Part shown: piece after piece, positions 7,580 through 15,668 of the stretch
How the letters are laid out: each line of letters starts with the position of its first letter
How positions within the stretch are numbered: the first letter of the stretch is position 1
Source of the DNA: Ancylobacter dichloromethanicus
GTDB lineage: Bacteria > Pseudomonadota > Alphaproteobacteria > Rhizobiales > Xanthobacteraceae
Direction: 5' to 3'
Length of the DNA: 64,000 nt
NCBI RefSeq assembly: GCF_018390645.1
Contig: NZ_JAHBGC010000020.1
Span: 723,467-787,466 of the forward strand
Notes under the pieces: model-generated
Told to the model about the DNA's origin: nothing
What the model saw: only the letters and a program-made list of their open reading frames with translations
Database searches by the model: none
Program-made: the position numbers and the translations under genes

Positions 7580-9856
7580 TCAGACGAGGTCGTCCGAGCC
7601 GTGCAGCGCATGGGCGACGGGCACGGTTGCGGCCGCCATCTGATCCGCCACCGCCTCATCGGCGGCATCGAGGAGTGCCTGCCATTCGGCCAGCGCGGTC
7701 GCGTCCTTGGCCAAGATGTCGTCGATCGACATGTCGGCGAGCGTCACCCCGTCCAGCGTATAGCTCTGGTTGTTGCCGGCGATGTCGATGACGACCGCGC
7801 CGCCCGTTTCCGACACCGAGAACGCGTCCGCCGACATCCAGCCGAAATCGAGCGTGTCGCTGGCCGGATCGAAGGACAGGACGGTGTCGCTGCCCCACGC
7901 CCAGGTGATGGCGGTGGTGGTGGTTGTCGCCGTCCCGTCGCCTCCGGTGTCCGTGTTCCCGGTGTCGTCCGTGTCGGTGTCGCCGGTCCCGCCAGTGTCG
8001 TCCGTGTCCGTGTCGTCCGTGTCCGTCTCGCCAGTCTCGGTGTCGCCAGTCTCGGTGTCGCCGGACTCACCGGTGCCGGTCCCGTCGCCGACGCCCTCGT
8101 CACTGTCGCCGCCGGGACTGGAGGTGTCGCCATCGGATGTGCCGGCGTCCGTGCTGTCGGAAATCGTCTTGAATATCTCGGCGAAGGCATAGGTGTCCTG
8201 AACGATGCCGCTGCCGGTCGGCGAGACGTAGCCGGTGGCGGAATCGTTGTCGCGGCTGAGCGACCACATGGAGATGCCGGCAACCGCGTCATTCGCCTCA
8301 GCGAAAGCGACCAATTGCTGGGCATCCTCCAGGGTGAACACTTCGGAGGTCACGTCGTTGATGCCGATCATCACGGTGATGACGATGGGGCTGTCGAGGC
8401 CGATGCTGTCAAGCTGGGCGATGGTGGCCAGCGCGGCGGAAATGGCGTCGGCGCCCATGTCGCCGGTGTCGTAATATTCGCCGTAGTCCATCGCCATGAT
8501 GTTGACATTGGAGACCTCCACCCCCGCTGCCATGGCGGCGGCGAGAAGGTCGACGCCGTCCTGGGTCAGGCCGGTGGTGAGCACCGGCAGGGTGAACGAC
8601 ACTTCCAGCTCGGGATTTGCAGCCTGCAGCAGCACCAGCGCCTCGTTGCGCAGCGCGTTGGCGGCGTCGTTGGCGATCGCCGATCCCTCGATGTCGAAGT
8701 CGAGCCGGGAGACGTGATAGCGGTCGACGATCTCCTGGTAGGCGGCGGCCAGAGCCTCGGCGCTGGAGAAGGTGAGCGCCCCCTCCTGGCCATTGGCGCC
8801 GCCGAGCGAGATGGTCACGTCCACGCCCATGGCCTGGAGCTGTTCGACCTGCGAGAGAATGGTGGTGCCATTGGGCAGGGTGTCACCGGCAATGGTCCCG
8901 CTGCCGCCCCAGCCCAGCGTATCGGTGCCGGAGGACAGGACGAAGGCGAGGGTGACGGCGCCGAGGCCGGCGGCCGAGACGATCTCGACCACGTTCTGGC
9001 TGCTGGACAGCGACATATCGATGTAGGGCGAGAAGGTCTTGTCGCCCGCGCCGGTGCCTTCCGCCGCCGTGCTCACGCTGAGCACTTCCGAGGCCTCGGA
9101 AGCCCCCGCTTCGTCGACCGCGACGATGGTGAAGGAATAGCTGGTGGACGGATCCAGCCCCGTGACCTTGTAGTAGGTGGAACTGGTGGTGCCGATCAGG
9201 TTGCCATCCTGATAGATCTGGTAGGTATTGACCGTGCCGACCCCGTTCACCTCGGCCGCGTCCCACACCAGCACGGTGGTGGAGGCGGAGGTGCCGGCTG
9301 CATAAAGGTCCTCCGGCGCGTCGGGCACCACCGGGGTGGTGTCCATGTAGCCGACGAGGGTCCACACCGAGCTGCCGGCGGAGGGGTCTTCGCCCTGCGT
9401 CCACCAGCCGGCCTGGTAAACCAGATTGCCGATGCTGACCCGATCGCCGCCGGTATAGACGTCGCTGGCCGACCAGGCGGTCGCATAGGCGGCGGTGGCG
9501 CCATCGCCATTGCCGTCATCGGTGTCCGGTGCGGTGTCGTCATCGGTGCTGTCGTCGCCACCGGAACTGTCGCTGCCGGCGGCGTCGAGCGCCGCCTGCC
9601 AGGCCACGAGCGCCGAGGCGTCGCGGGCGGTGATGTTTGCCAGGGACAGATCGGCGAGCCTCACGCCTTCCAGCCTGTAGGTCTGGTTATTGGAGGGGAT
9701 GGAGATGACGACCGAACCGTTTTCTTCAGAGAGGGTGAAGTTGGTCGAGGAGAACCAGCCGAAGTCGAGGACATCCGTGGCGGGCTCGAAAGATACCACC
9801 GTATTGGTGCCCCAAAGCCACGCGATCGTCGTCGTTGTGCCGGAAGCGGAAGACAT
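7580..9856 (-). CDS. Modular GH18 chitinase-like protein with chitin-binding and FN3 domains and duplicated terminal modules
   Basis: 758 aa from ATG 9856, which has an AAGGGG Shine-Dalgarno. Order: terminal module A (about 8-93), Asp/Thr linker, CBM5/12-like chitin-binding domain (about 122-168, WSASDVYTGGDRVSIGNLVY), fibronectin type III domain (about 177-265), GH18 barrel (about 275-565), a 75-residue Thr/Asp/Gly linker, and module B (about 645-735), which repeats module A. The GH18 active-site motif RLDFDIEG has D386, D388 and the catalytic E390. It should hydrolyse chitin or related beta-1,4-GlcNAc polymers outside the cell. There is no N-terminal signal peptide, so export by a type I system is a reasonable inference. 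The XRE gene just upstream on the same strand may control it. Confidence 0.9.
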   Translation of the reverse strand: MSSASGTTTTIAWLWGTNTVVSFEPATDVLDFGWFSSTNFTLSEENGSVVISIPSNNQTYRLEGVRLADLSLANITARDASALVAWQAALDAAGSDSSGGDDSTDDDTAPDTDDGNGDGATAAYATAWSASDVYTGGDRVSIGNLVYQAGWWTQGEDPSAGSSVWTLVGYMDTTPVVPDAPEDLYAAGTSASTTVLVWDAAEVNGVGTVNTYQIYQDGNLIGTTSSTYYKVTGLDPSTSYSFTIVAVDEAGASEASEVLSVSTAAEGTGAGDKTFSPYIDMSLSSSQNVVEIVSAAGLGAVTLAFVLSSGTDTLGWGGSGTIAGDTLPNGTTILSQVEQLQAMGVDVTISLGGANGQEGALTFSSAEALAAAYQEIVDRYHVSRLDFDIEGSAIANDAANALRNEALVLLQAANPELEVSFTLPVLTTGLTQDGVDLLAAAMAAGVEVSNVNIMAMDYGEYYDTGDMGADAISAALATIAQLDSIGLDSPIVITVMIGINDVTSEVFTLEDAQQLVAFAEANDAVAGISMWSLSRDNDSATGYVSPTGSGIVQDTYAFAEIFKTISDSTDAGTSDGDTSSPGGDSDEGVGDGTGTGESGDTETGDTETGETDTDDTDTDDTGGTGDTDTDDTGNTDTGGDGTATTTTTAITWAWGSDTVLSFDPASDTLDFGWMSADAFSVSETGGAVVIDIAGNNQSYTLDGVTLADMSIDDILAKDATALAEWQALLDAADEAVADQMAAATVPVAHALHGSDDLV
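7946..8085 (-). repeat. Short tandem repeats encoding the Thr/Asp/Gly linker
   Basis: Variants of GTGTC(C/G)GTC and GTGTCGCC(A/G)GT recur across about 140 bp and encode alternating DTD, DTE, DTG units between the GH18 barrel and the C-terminal module. Such low-complexity, negatively charged linkers are common in secreted polysaccharidases; copy number could vary between strains. Confidence 0.75.
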
Positions 9857-10184
9857 GACTACCCCTTGATGATAAATCGCCAGTAACAAGACCGATCGGA
9901 GGTCGATCAGCAAGAATTCGGATTGACCGGTCGACGTGACCTGTGAACGCCTTTCGTGCGCGCCCCAGTCTTACCAAGTAGTGACTGTTACAATTACGCG
10001 CTTCGAAGTTATATTTTATAAGCTTCGGCTTCATGACAGGCGGCACCTGCTGCGGCGGTGGGCTCACCGCCCATGCGTCAATCCTCCCCCAGCCGCCCGG
10101 GCCATCCGGTCTGTCTGCGGCTTGGTCAAGCAGCACGTGTGCTTGCCGAGAGCGGTCACCGCCTCGGCCAGCGCCGGCGGCGAC
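9857..10184 (-). promoter_or_regulatory. 328-bp region upstream of the chitinase-like gene
   Basis: No convincing gene. It contains the only AT-rich patch nearby (about 9985-10025, including TTATATTTTATAAGC), a plausible minus-strand promoter zone for the chitinase-like gene. The stop of the XRE gene marks its right edge. No clear terminator was seen between the two genes. Confidence 0.35.
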
Positions 10185-10787
10185 CTATTTCAGATCGTCG
10201 AAATAGATGATTTCGGTGACGCCCACCGGCACCGTCTTGCCGCACGGCTCATAGGAGATGGACATCAGGGTCCTGGGCCCGAAACGGCGGAAACGGATGT
10301 TCCATTCATGACGAACTTCGGCGTCGACGATTATGTCGGTATGTCGGTCGCTCACACCGCTGATAAGGGCCAGCTTGCCGGATGCGATGTCCTTCCTGAG
10401 AGCCTCGTTGGCCAGCAGCAATCCGGATTCGTTCACAAGATGGTTGGCGAACGATTTGCCCTGCAGGAGCGACATGCCCGGCCACAGCGCGCGATAGCCC
10501 CGGGACGCCGCCACGAAGCGTATGCCTTCAAAATCATAGAGCGCCATGATTCCGGGTTGGCGTTGGGTGAACACGCGCTCCAGCGCGACCTCACCGAAAC
10601 TGGTGCCGGAGATCATGTCGCTGATGCGCTTCATGAGATCGGGTGATGGCCGGTCGCGCCCGGTCTCCCAGTAGGAAACGGCCGCCTGGGACACGCCGAG
10701 CATGTCAGCCAGGGCAATCTGCTTCATGCCGCTCAGTCGACGCCAGGTGCGTAACCTTTGAGGGAAAAGTTCATCATTTTCCGACAT
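10185..10787 (-). CDS. XRE-family regulator with C-terminal PAS-like sensor region
   Basis: 200 aa from ATG 10787 (MSENDELFPQRLRTWRRLSG). Residues about 8-65 form a Cro/C1-type helix-turn-helix: MKQIALADMLGVSQAAVSYW is the recognition region. The C-terminal ~110 residues (GIMALYDFEGIRFVAASRGY, GKSFANHLVNESG) read like a PAS-type fold used for small-molecule sensing. A much longer in-frame reading to 11258 lacks family features and runs through non-coding sequence, so it was dropped. The gene is followed, on the same strand, by the chitinase-like gene, which makes that gene a candidate target. The ligand is unknown. Confidence 0.85.
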   Translation of the reverse strand: MSENDELFPQRLRTWRRLSGMKQIALADMLGVSQAAVSYWETGRDRPSPDLMKRISDMISGTSFGEVALERVFTQRQPGIMALYDFEGIRFVAASRGYRALWPGMSLLQGKSFANHLVNESGLLLANEALRKDIASGKLALISGVSDRHTDIIVDAEVRHEWNIRFRRFGPRTLMSISYEPCGKTVPVGVTEIIYFDDLK

Positions 10788-11073
10788 CGGCCTGGCATTC
10801 CGTCCGAGGTGCACCGTGTATCGCGCCGGGAGATCATGGCGGGGCTGGTTCCGCAGTGTCAATCGGCGCCGGCCTTTTTGTGGTGAAGTTCTACCGCTTT
10901 GCATCGGCGGCCGACTGTATCTGTGTGCGCCGCTCTCTCCCGCAGGGGCGACAGGCGCGCGGGATCGAGGCTCTCCGCGGCCCGACCATGCAGCCACGGC
11001 CCGCCACCGAAGGCACCGGCGCGGTGCATGGCGCCTCCCGAGCGGTCTCCGCAAGTGAGCCCTGCGGGCGGCG

Positions 11074-11790
11074 TCACCAGGGAACGGCGCGGCCCTCGCG
11101 GTCCAGATAGCGAAGACCGGGCTTGCCCCGCTGCGCGAGGAGCATGGCCACGATCTGCGGCGCGGTCTCTTCGAGGCCGAAGGGCGCATCGGGCCCGCCC
11201 AGCTCGGTGCGGATCCAGCCGGGGGCGGCCAGCACCAGGGCGCGCGGTTCCCCGGCATGGCGGGCCGCGTAGCTGCGCATATACTGGTTCAGCGCCGCCT
11301 TGGAGCCGCGATAAACCTCGTGTCCGCCCTTGGTGTTGTTCGCGACGCTACCCTGTCCCGACGACATGATGCCGATCACGCCGACCGGCGACACGCGGTC
11401 CTGCAAGCCTTCGACCACCCGCATCGGACCCAGCGCATTGGTGACCATCACGTGGACGAACTCCTCGGTCGACACCTCGGCGACGGTCTGCCCCTGATCG
11501 GCGTTGGCGGTTCCCGCATTCACGAACAGGATGTCGATGGTGCGCCCGGCGAGCCGCTGGTGCAGAGCGGCGATCTGGTCCGGTTCGGTCACGTCGAGCT
11601 GCTCGATCTCGACGCGGCCGGGATGAGCGTCGGCGAGGTCGTGCAGCAAGGTATGGTGGGTGCCGCGCACGGTGCCGATGACGGTCCAGCCCTGCTTCAG
11701 GAACTCCGCCGCCATGGCGTGGCCGAGGCCGCGCGAGGCGCCCACGAGCAGGAGGGTGCCGGCCGTTCGGTTTGCGTTTGTCGGGATCAT
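11074..11790 (-). CDS. Short-chain dehydrogenase/reductase (SDR)
   Basis: 238 aa from ATG 11790, which follows AAAGG with seven-base spacing; the alternative ATG at 11808 has no Shine-Dalgarno. The Rossmann motif LLVGASRGLGHAMAAEF (TGxxxGxG type) binds NAD(P)H. NAG is present as FVNAGTAN, and the catalytic Ser is in GIMSSGQGS followed by YRGSKAALNQY (YxxxK). C-terminal residues LRYLDREGRAVPW are characteristic of a SDR subgroup often paired with LysR regulators. It would oxidise or reduce an unidentified small alcohol or ketone. It is divergent from the LysR gene at 11920, with a strong palindrome between them. Confidence 0.9.
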   Translation of the reverse strand: MIPTNANRTAGTLLLVGASRGLGHAMAAEFLKQGWTVIGTVRGTHHTLLHDLADAHPGRVEIEQLDVTEPDQIAALHQRLAGRTIDILFVNAGTANADQGQTVAEVSTEEFVHVMVTNALGPMRVVEGLQDRVSPVGVIGIMSSGQGSVANNTKGGHEVYRGSKAALNQYMRSYAARHAGEPRALVLAAPGWIRTELGGPDAPFGLEETAPQIVAMLLAQRGKPGLRYLDREGRAVPW

Positions 11791-11852
11791 GGGGGTGCCT
11801 TTCTTCATTGTCGGCAGCCAACATGCTGACGCGCGAGAAGATGCACCAGACG

Positions 11853-11883
11853 CACATGATGCAAACAATAGTTGCGTCATGTG
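11853..11883. promoter_or_regulatory. 31-bp palindrome between divergent SDR and LysR genes (probable LysR operator)
   Basis: CACATGATGCAA (11853-11864), seven-base spacer, TTGCGTCATGTG (11872-11883): 11 of 12 positions are complementary. Its location 37 bp before the LysR start and its ~31-bp length fit a LysR recognition plus activation site controlling both directions. Confidence 0.65.
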
Positions 11884-11919
11884 CTATGTCGGTCTGGGCG
11901 GGCAGTGTAGAGTCCTGCC

Positions 11920-12825
11920 ATGGACACCACCGACCTCAATCTGCTTCCCGCGCTGGACGCGCTCCTGACCGAAGGCAGCGTGACGGGCGCCGCGCGGCGT
12001 CTCGGCCTGAGTTCGTCGGCGATGAGCCGGACCCTTGCGCGCCTGCGGTTCGCGACCGGCGATCCATTGCTGGTGCGCGCCGGGCGCGGGCTTGTGCCGA
12101 CGCCGCGCGCGATCGCGTTGCGCGACCGGGTTCACACACTGGCGCGGGAGGCGCGGGACGTCCTCAGCCCGCAGGACGAAGGTCTGGATCTGGCCACGCT
12201 CGATCGAACCTTCACCCTGCGCGCCAATGAAGGCTTTGTCGGGCTGTTCTCCGCCCCGCTGATCTCGACGGTCATCGCTGCGGCGCCACATGCGCGGCTG
12301 CGCTTCGCCCCCAAGCCGATGAAGGACTCCGCGCCGCTCAGGGAAGGAGTGGTCGACCTCGAAATCGGCGTGCTCGGCGCCTTCGCGCCGGAAGTGCGCA
12401 CCCATTTCCTCTTCCGCGACCGATTCATCGGCGTGGTGCGGGCCGGGCATACGCTGCTCTCCGCCCCGGTGACGCCGCAACGCTATGCCGCCGCCCGGCA
12501 TGTGGTGGTCTCGCGCAGGGGCAGTTTCACGGGACCTGTTGACGAGGCACTGGAAAGGCTCGGGCTTCGCCGGGAGATCGTCGCCGTCGTGCCGGGCTTT
12601 CCGGATGCCCTGCGCATCGCCCGTCAGTCGGAGCTGGTGGCGCTCATCCCCCGCTCGTGCCTCGGCGATGAATCCTTCGTGCAGGGGCTGGCCAGCTTCG
12701 AGCTTCCGGTCACCACGCCGGAGATCGTGGTCTCGGCGATGTGGCATCCCCGCATGGATGCCGATCCGGCGCATCGTTGGCTGCGCAATGTGGTGATATC
12801 GGTGTGCGGCGCGTCGGCGCCGTGA
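11920..12825 (+). CDS. LysR-family transcriptional regulator
   Basis: 301 aa. The N-terminal winged helix MDTTDLNLLPALDALLTEGS, GAARRLGLSSSAMSRTLARL, and GDPLLVRAGRGLVPTPRA is a standard LysR DNA-binding domain of the NodD/PcpR-like class (DLNLLPALDAL is typical). The remainder is a PBP2-fold effector-binding domain ending in MWHPRMDADPAHRWLR, the tail seen in regulators that control quinone/SDR-type genes. It is divergent from the SDR gene and very probably regulates it through the 31-bp palindrome in the intergenic space. The effector is unknown. Confidence 0.92.
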   Translation: MDTTDLNLLPALDALLTEGSVTGAARRLGLSSSAMSRTLARLRFATGDPLLVRAGRGLVPTPRAIALRDRVHTLAREARDVLSPQDEGLDLATLDRTFTLRANEGFVGLFSAPLISTVIAAAPHARLRFAPKPMKDSAPLREGVVDLEIGVLGAFAPEVRTHFLFRDRFIGVVRAGHTLLSAPVTPQRYAAARHVVVSRRGSFTGPVDEALERLGLRREIVAVVPGFPDALRIARQSELVALIPRSCLGDESFVQGLASFELPVTTPEIVVSAMWHPRMDADPAHRWLRNVVISVCGASAP

Positions 12826-12916
12826 CGGCGTGCAATCGGGCCGGTCGCGGATGAGGCGGCGTACCCCGACCCGCCTTCATGTCCCCCGAGGGCACGCGAG
12901 GGGCCATCCGGGCTGA

Positions 12917-12960
12917 ATGAAGTGGGGCTTCATCAGGCTTAGAAAAACAAGTTTTACTTG
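12917..12960 (+). promoter_or_regulatory. Two small dyads upstream of the LysE gene
   Basis: ATGAAG-TGGGG-CTTCAT (12917-12933) and CAAGT-TTT-ACTTG (12948-12960) are perfect inverted repeats in the leader of the exporter gene, in an otherwise AT-richer stretch. They could be regulator sites (Lrp or LysG type) or part of the promoter; I cannot tell which. Confidence 0.35.
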
Positions 12961-12987
12961 ATCGGCGGCACGCTCCACGAACGCGGC

Positions 12988-13617
12988 ATGACACATGTCC
13001 TCATGCCCTTCGCCACCGGCTTCCTGCTCTCGGCCGCGCTCATCGTCGCCATTGGCGCGCAGAACCTCTTCGTTCTGCGGCAGGGGTTGCGGCGAGAGCA
13101 TGTGGGCGCCATCGTGCTGTTCTGCGGCGCCGCCGACGCGCTGCTCATCGGCGCCGGCGTGGCCGGAGTGGGCGCCTTCCTCGCCGCCGTGCCGCGGTTC
13201 ACCACGCTTCTCGCCTTGGCCGGTGCCGGCTTCCTCGGCTGGTACGGCGTCCGGGCGCTTCGACGCATGGCGTCCCCCGAGGCGATGGCGGTCGTCGCGG
13301 CGGGCGATACGACCCTTACGCGCGCGCTCCTGGCCACCGCCGGCTTCACCCTGCTCAATCCGCATGTCTATCTCGACACGGTGCTGCTGATGGGGGCGGC
13401 CGGGTCGACCCAGCCGGAGGCGCTCCGCCCCTTTTTCGTCGCCGGCGCCGCCGCCGCGAGCTTCGCCTGGTTCGCCGCGCTCGGCTATGGCGCTCGGCTT
13501 CTGAGGCCGCTGTTTGCCCGGCCGGCGGCCTGGCGGGTGCTCGATGCCGGCGTCGGCATCGTCATGCTCACCCTCGCCGTCTCGCTGGCGGCACGGGCGC
13601 TGACGGCGCCGGCCTGA
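12988..13617 (+). CDS. LysE/ArgO-family amino-acid exporter
   Basis: 209 aa, hydrophobic throughout with about six TM helices. It begins MTHVLMPFATGFLLSAALIV, followed by the family-defining IGAQNLFVLRQGLRREH motif and the LNPHVYLDTVLLMGA motif of true LysE/ArgO lysine-arginine exporters (as opposed to the RhtB subgroup). In-frame ATG 13003 and TTG 12958 are alternative starts. It would export basic amino acids by proton exchange. The usual ArgP/LysG regulator is not next to it; the LysR gene upstream belongs to another class. Confidence 0.9.
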   Translation: MTHVLMPFATGFLLSAALIVAIGAQNLFVLRQGLRREHVGAIVLFCGAADALLIGAGVAGVGAFLAAVPRFTTLLALAGAGFLGWYGVRALRRMASPEAMAVVAAGDTTLTRALLATAGFTLLNPHVYLDTVLLMGAAGSTQPEALRPFFVAGAAAASFAWFAALGYGARLLRPLFARPAAWRVLDAGVGIVMLTLAVSLAARALTAPA

Positions 13618-13801
13618 GGAGGCGAGCCCCCTGCCCCCGCCGCGCCCGGCGGCCACATTGCCAACTCAATGGCCCGCTAGACATTTCGTCGTCGCTCATG
13701 CGGCCGGGCCCCATCGCTGCGATGTCGGGCCGTTTCTTCACTCCCCCATCGACGCACCAGCGTCAGCCGCCGACCACGGGTCGACGCGGCCAAGAGGATA
13801 T

Positions 13802-13927
13802 ATGCGTACTCACAAGCTTACCCCGCCCGCCCCTTCCATCGTCCGCTCCAGCCCGGATTGGAAGCCGGAGCCCTGCGGTCTCACGCGCGAGCAAGTCCGC
13901 GCCATCATCATCGAACAGATCGGCTAG
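13802..13927 (+). CDS. Small conserved-type hypothetical protein, 41 aa
   Basis: 41-residue ORF with an AGAGG Shine-Dalgarno five to six bases before ATG. The sequence starts MRTHKLTPPAPSIVRSSPDW, has KPEPCGLTREQVRAIIIEQ in the second half and ends IG. The second half looks like a short amphipathic helix (LTREQVRAIIIE), and the N-terminus is basic and proline-rich. No function is assignable. A strong palindromic repeat starts nine bases after the stop, which may act as its terminator. Confidence rests on the Shine-Dalgarno and protein-like composition only. Confidence 0.5.
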   Translation: MRTHKLTPPAPSIVRSSPDWKPEPCGLTREQVRAIIIEQIG

Positions 13928-13935
13928 AGCACGCG

Positions 13936-14037
13936 CCGATCAGCTTGCATCGCAAGCTGATCGGATAACGCGTTCTCTATCTTAGAGTTAGAGTGCGATC
14001 CGATCAGATTGGTTCAATCTGATCGGATCGCACTCTA
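13936..14037. repeat. Palindromic repeat family R2, intact copy (two hairpins)
   Basis: Hairpin 1: CCGATCAGCTTGC (13936-13948), loop ATC, GCAAGCTGATCGG (13952-13964). Hairpin 2: a perfect 21-bp stem, 13990-14010 against 14016-14036, loop GGTTC, extended by a T-A pair. A conserved spacer reading GATAACGCGTTCTCT lies between them. A diverged copy occurs at 35458-35563, so this is an interspersed repeat rather than a simple terminator. Confidence 0.85.
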
Positions 14038-14166
14038 GCCTTCAGGCGGACGGGACGCCCTGCCGCCGCCATCGGGTCAGGAAGGCGAAATATCCGGACG
14101 CGGCCTCGATTGTTCTTGATTTGTTCGAGCCCCCGGCACCAGAGTGCACCAACTCGGGAGTCGTCC

Positions 14167-14415
14167 ATGACCAAGAAGACCTTCTATGTCGTCCAGCCCT
14201 TCGTGGCGGGCAAGCGCGGTGCGATCAAGGCCGGCCTCCCGATGGAGGTTCGCAGCGCCGCCGATGCCGAACGAATCGCGGAACGCATGAGCCTGGTGAA
14301 GCTCGGGGCGATTGCGTTCTCGACCGATGTGGAGCCGGAAAGCGGGGACGCCGACCCGCCGGTTCTGATCGCCACTTTCGGGCAGGTGCCGGACGGGGTG
14401 CTGGAGCCCGCCTAG
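14167..14415 (+). CDS. Conserved hypothetical protein, 82 aa
   Basis: Starts MTKKTFYVVQPFVAGKRGAI with GGGAG seven bases upstream. It contains PMEVRSAADAERIAERMS and LVKLGAIAFSTDVEPESGD. The layout (a beta-rich N-terminus, a helix over the AERIAERM stretch, then another strand) suggests a compact single-domain cytoplasmic protein. I recognise it only as the kind of small conserved protein common in Hyphomicrobiales; no function is known to me. Its stop codon TAG is the first part of the R1 palindromic repeat. Confidence 0.8.
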   Translation: MTKKTFYVVQPFVAGKRGAIKAGLPMEVRSAADAERIAERMSLVKLGAIAFSTDVEPESGDADPPVLIATFGQVPDGVLEPA

Positions 14416-14460
14416 AGCGTTTTCGAGCGAAGCGGATACCGGTTCGCGGCAGGAAAACGC
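14414..14460. repeat. Palindromic repeat family R1, copy 1
   Basis: Outer stem GCGTTTTC (14417-14424) pairs with GAAAACGC (14453-14460); inner stem GCGAA (14427-14431) pairs with TTCGC (14443-14447). The second copy at 35387-35433 keeps both stems, with a compensatory change in the outer one. The unit begins on the gene's own TAG stop. Confidence 0.85.
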
Positions 14461-14546
14461 ATCAATTCAACAAGCCGGAGCCTCTCGCCAGAGGGGGGCT
14501 GACCCATTCCACGCGCTCAGCGGCCCCATCGCCCGACGGTTCGGCA

Positions 14547-15668
14547 CTATGGCAGATAGGCCTCCGCGCCGGTGGCGATGATCTCTTCCTCGCTGAGCGT
14601 GCGGTTCCAGTGCGAATAGAACGTCTGGCGTTCCGACGGCAGGCCGACCTCCCGGCGCAGCATGCGGTGGATCTGCCGGAACGCCCCGTGCTCGCAGCCG
14701 CCCCAGAAAAAGACGCCGTCGCGATCGTCAGGCCAGACGACCGAGCGCACCGCGTCGGGAAGCAGCGAGGTGCTACCGGCGGGCGCGCCGTCCCGCCGCA
14801 GCCAGCGCAGTTCGACACCGGGCGGATGAGCCAGCAACTGCTGTTCGGACGGGTTGTCGATTTCGATGAACGCCAGTCCGCGCGCGTCCCCGGGCAGTTG
14901 TTCCAGAATGCGCGCAACGCCGGGAAGCCCGGTTTCGTCACCGGCCAGCACGTGGAACGTGGCGGGCTTCACGCCATTGGCCGCCGGCCCAAGTATGCCG
15001 ACGATATCGCCCGGTTCGGCCGCCATCGCCCAGCGTGTGGCGGGCCCGGGCCGCTCATGCAGGGCGAAGTCGATGGCGATCTCGCCGGCGGCGGCGTCGA
15101 TGCGGCGGATGGTGTAGACCCGCGTCGCCAGCGTCTGCCGCTCCGGCCAGACGACACGGCCGCGATCGTCCAGCGCCGGCCATTCGGGCGTCGCGACCCC
15201 TTTCGGCTGGAAGATCAGCCGGCAATGAAGCTGATCCGGGCGGTCGTAGCGCGCGAGATTGTCGCCGTGGAACGTGATGCGACGCATGCGCGGCGTCAGC
15301 ATACGGGCCTGCGCGACCTCCAGCACGCGCAGATCGTCCGGCGGTGCCGCGCCGACCATGTCCCCGGTCCAGACGATGTCCAGCCGCTCGCTGGCGGCGA
15401 TGAAGCTGATCGGTCCGACCAGCGCGTGTTTCAGCCGGTTGAACGCCGTCCGGTCGGTCGTTTCCACGGCGAGGTGCAGAAGGCCGGGCCGCGCGTCGAG
15501 GCGCGCGCGCCCGAACGGGCCTGTCACCTGATAGACCCCGTCAGCCCGGGTGACGCTCATGTCATGGGTGGCGATGGCGTCGAGAATCGGATCGAGAAAC
15601 CGGGTGAGCCGGGGAAAGACGACGCTCGCCGTCGCGCGATAGAGGCGTGGCAGCCGGGGCGTGTTCAT
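14547..15668 (-). CDS. Siderophore-interacting protein (ferric-siderophore reductase, SIP family)
   Basis: 373 aa. An N-terminal DUF2218-like region (about the first 95 residues, DAIATHDMSVTRADGVYQVT) precedes the SIP FAD-binding domain (MLTPRMRRITFHGDNLARYD, VYTIRRIDAAAGEIAIDFAL) and the NADPH-binding C-terminal part (VFFWGGCEHGAFRQIHRMLR, TFYSHWNRTLSEEE). These cytoplasmic flavoproteins reduce Fe(III) bound to imported siderophores and so release iron. It is the third gene of the siderophore operon and overlaps the preceding binding-protein gene by 4 bp. Similar length and domain order are found in ViuB-type proteins with the DUF2218 extension. Confidence 0.92.
   Translation of the reverse strand: MNTPRLPRLYRATASVVFPRLTRFLDPILDAIATHDMSVTRADGVYQVTGPFGRARLDARPGLLHLAVETTDRTAFNRLKHALVGPISFIAASERLDIVWTGDMVGAAPPDDLRVLEVAQARMLTPRMRRITFHGDNLARYDRPDQLHCRLIFQPKGVATPEWPALDDRGRVVWPERQTLATRVYTIRRIDAAAGEIAIDFALHERPGPATRWAMAAEPGDIVGILGPAANGVKPATFHVLAGDETGLPGVARILEQLPGDARGLAFIEIDNPSEQQLLAHPPGVELRWLRRDGAPAGSTSLLPDAVRSVVWPDDRDGVFFWGGCEHGAFRQIHRMLRREVGLPSERQTFYSHWNRTLSEEEIIATGAEAYLP

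Noticed and set aside
7946..8085. Possible CRISPR or regulatory tandem array
   Set aside because: The repeats are in frame inside the chitinase-like gene and encode an Asp/Thr/Gly linker.
7601..9886. Long plus-strand open frame (761 codons) opposite the chitinase-like gene
   Set aside because: It is a shadow of the repetitive, GC-rich sense gene; translation is Gly/Arg/Val repeats with no recognisable fold.
13936..14037. Calling the R2 repeat a simple rho-independent terminator
   Set aside because: There is no T-tract and a second, diverged copy exists elsewhere, so it is an interspersed repeat that might also terminate transcription.
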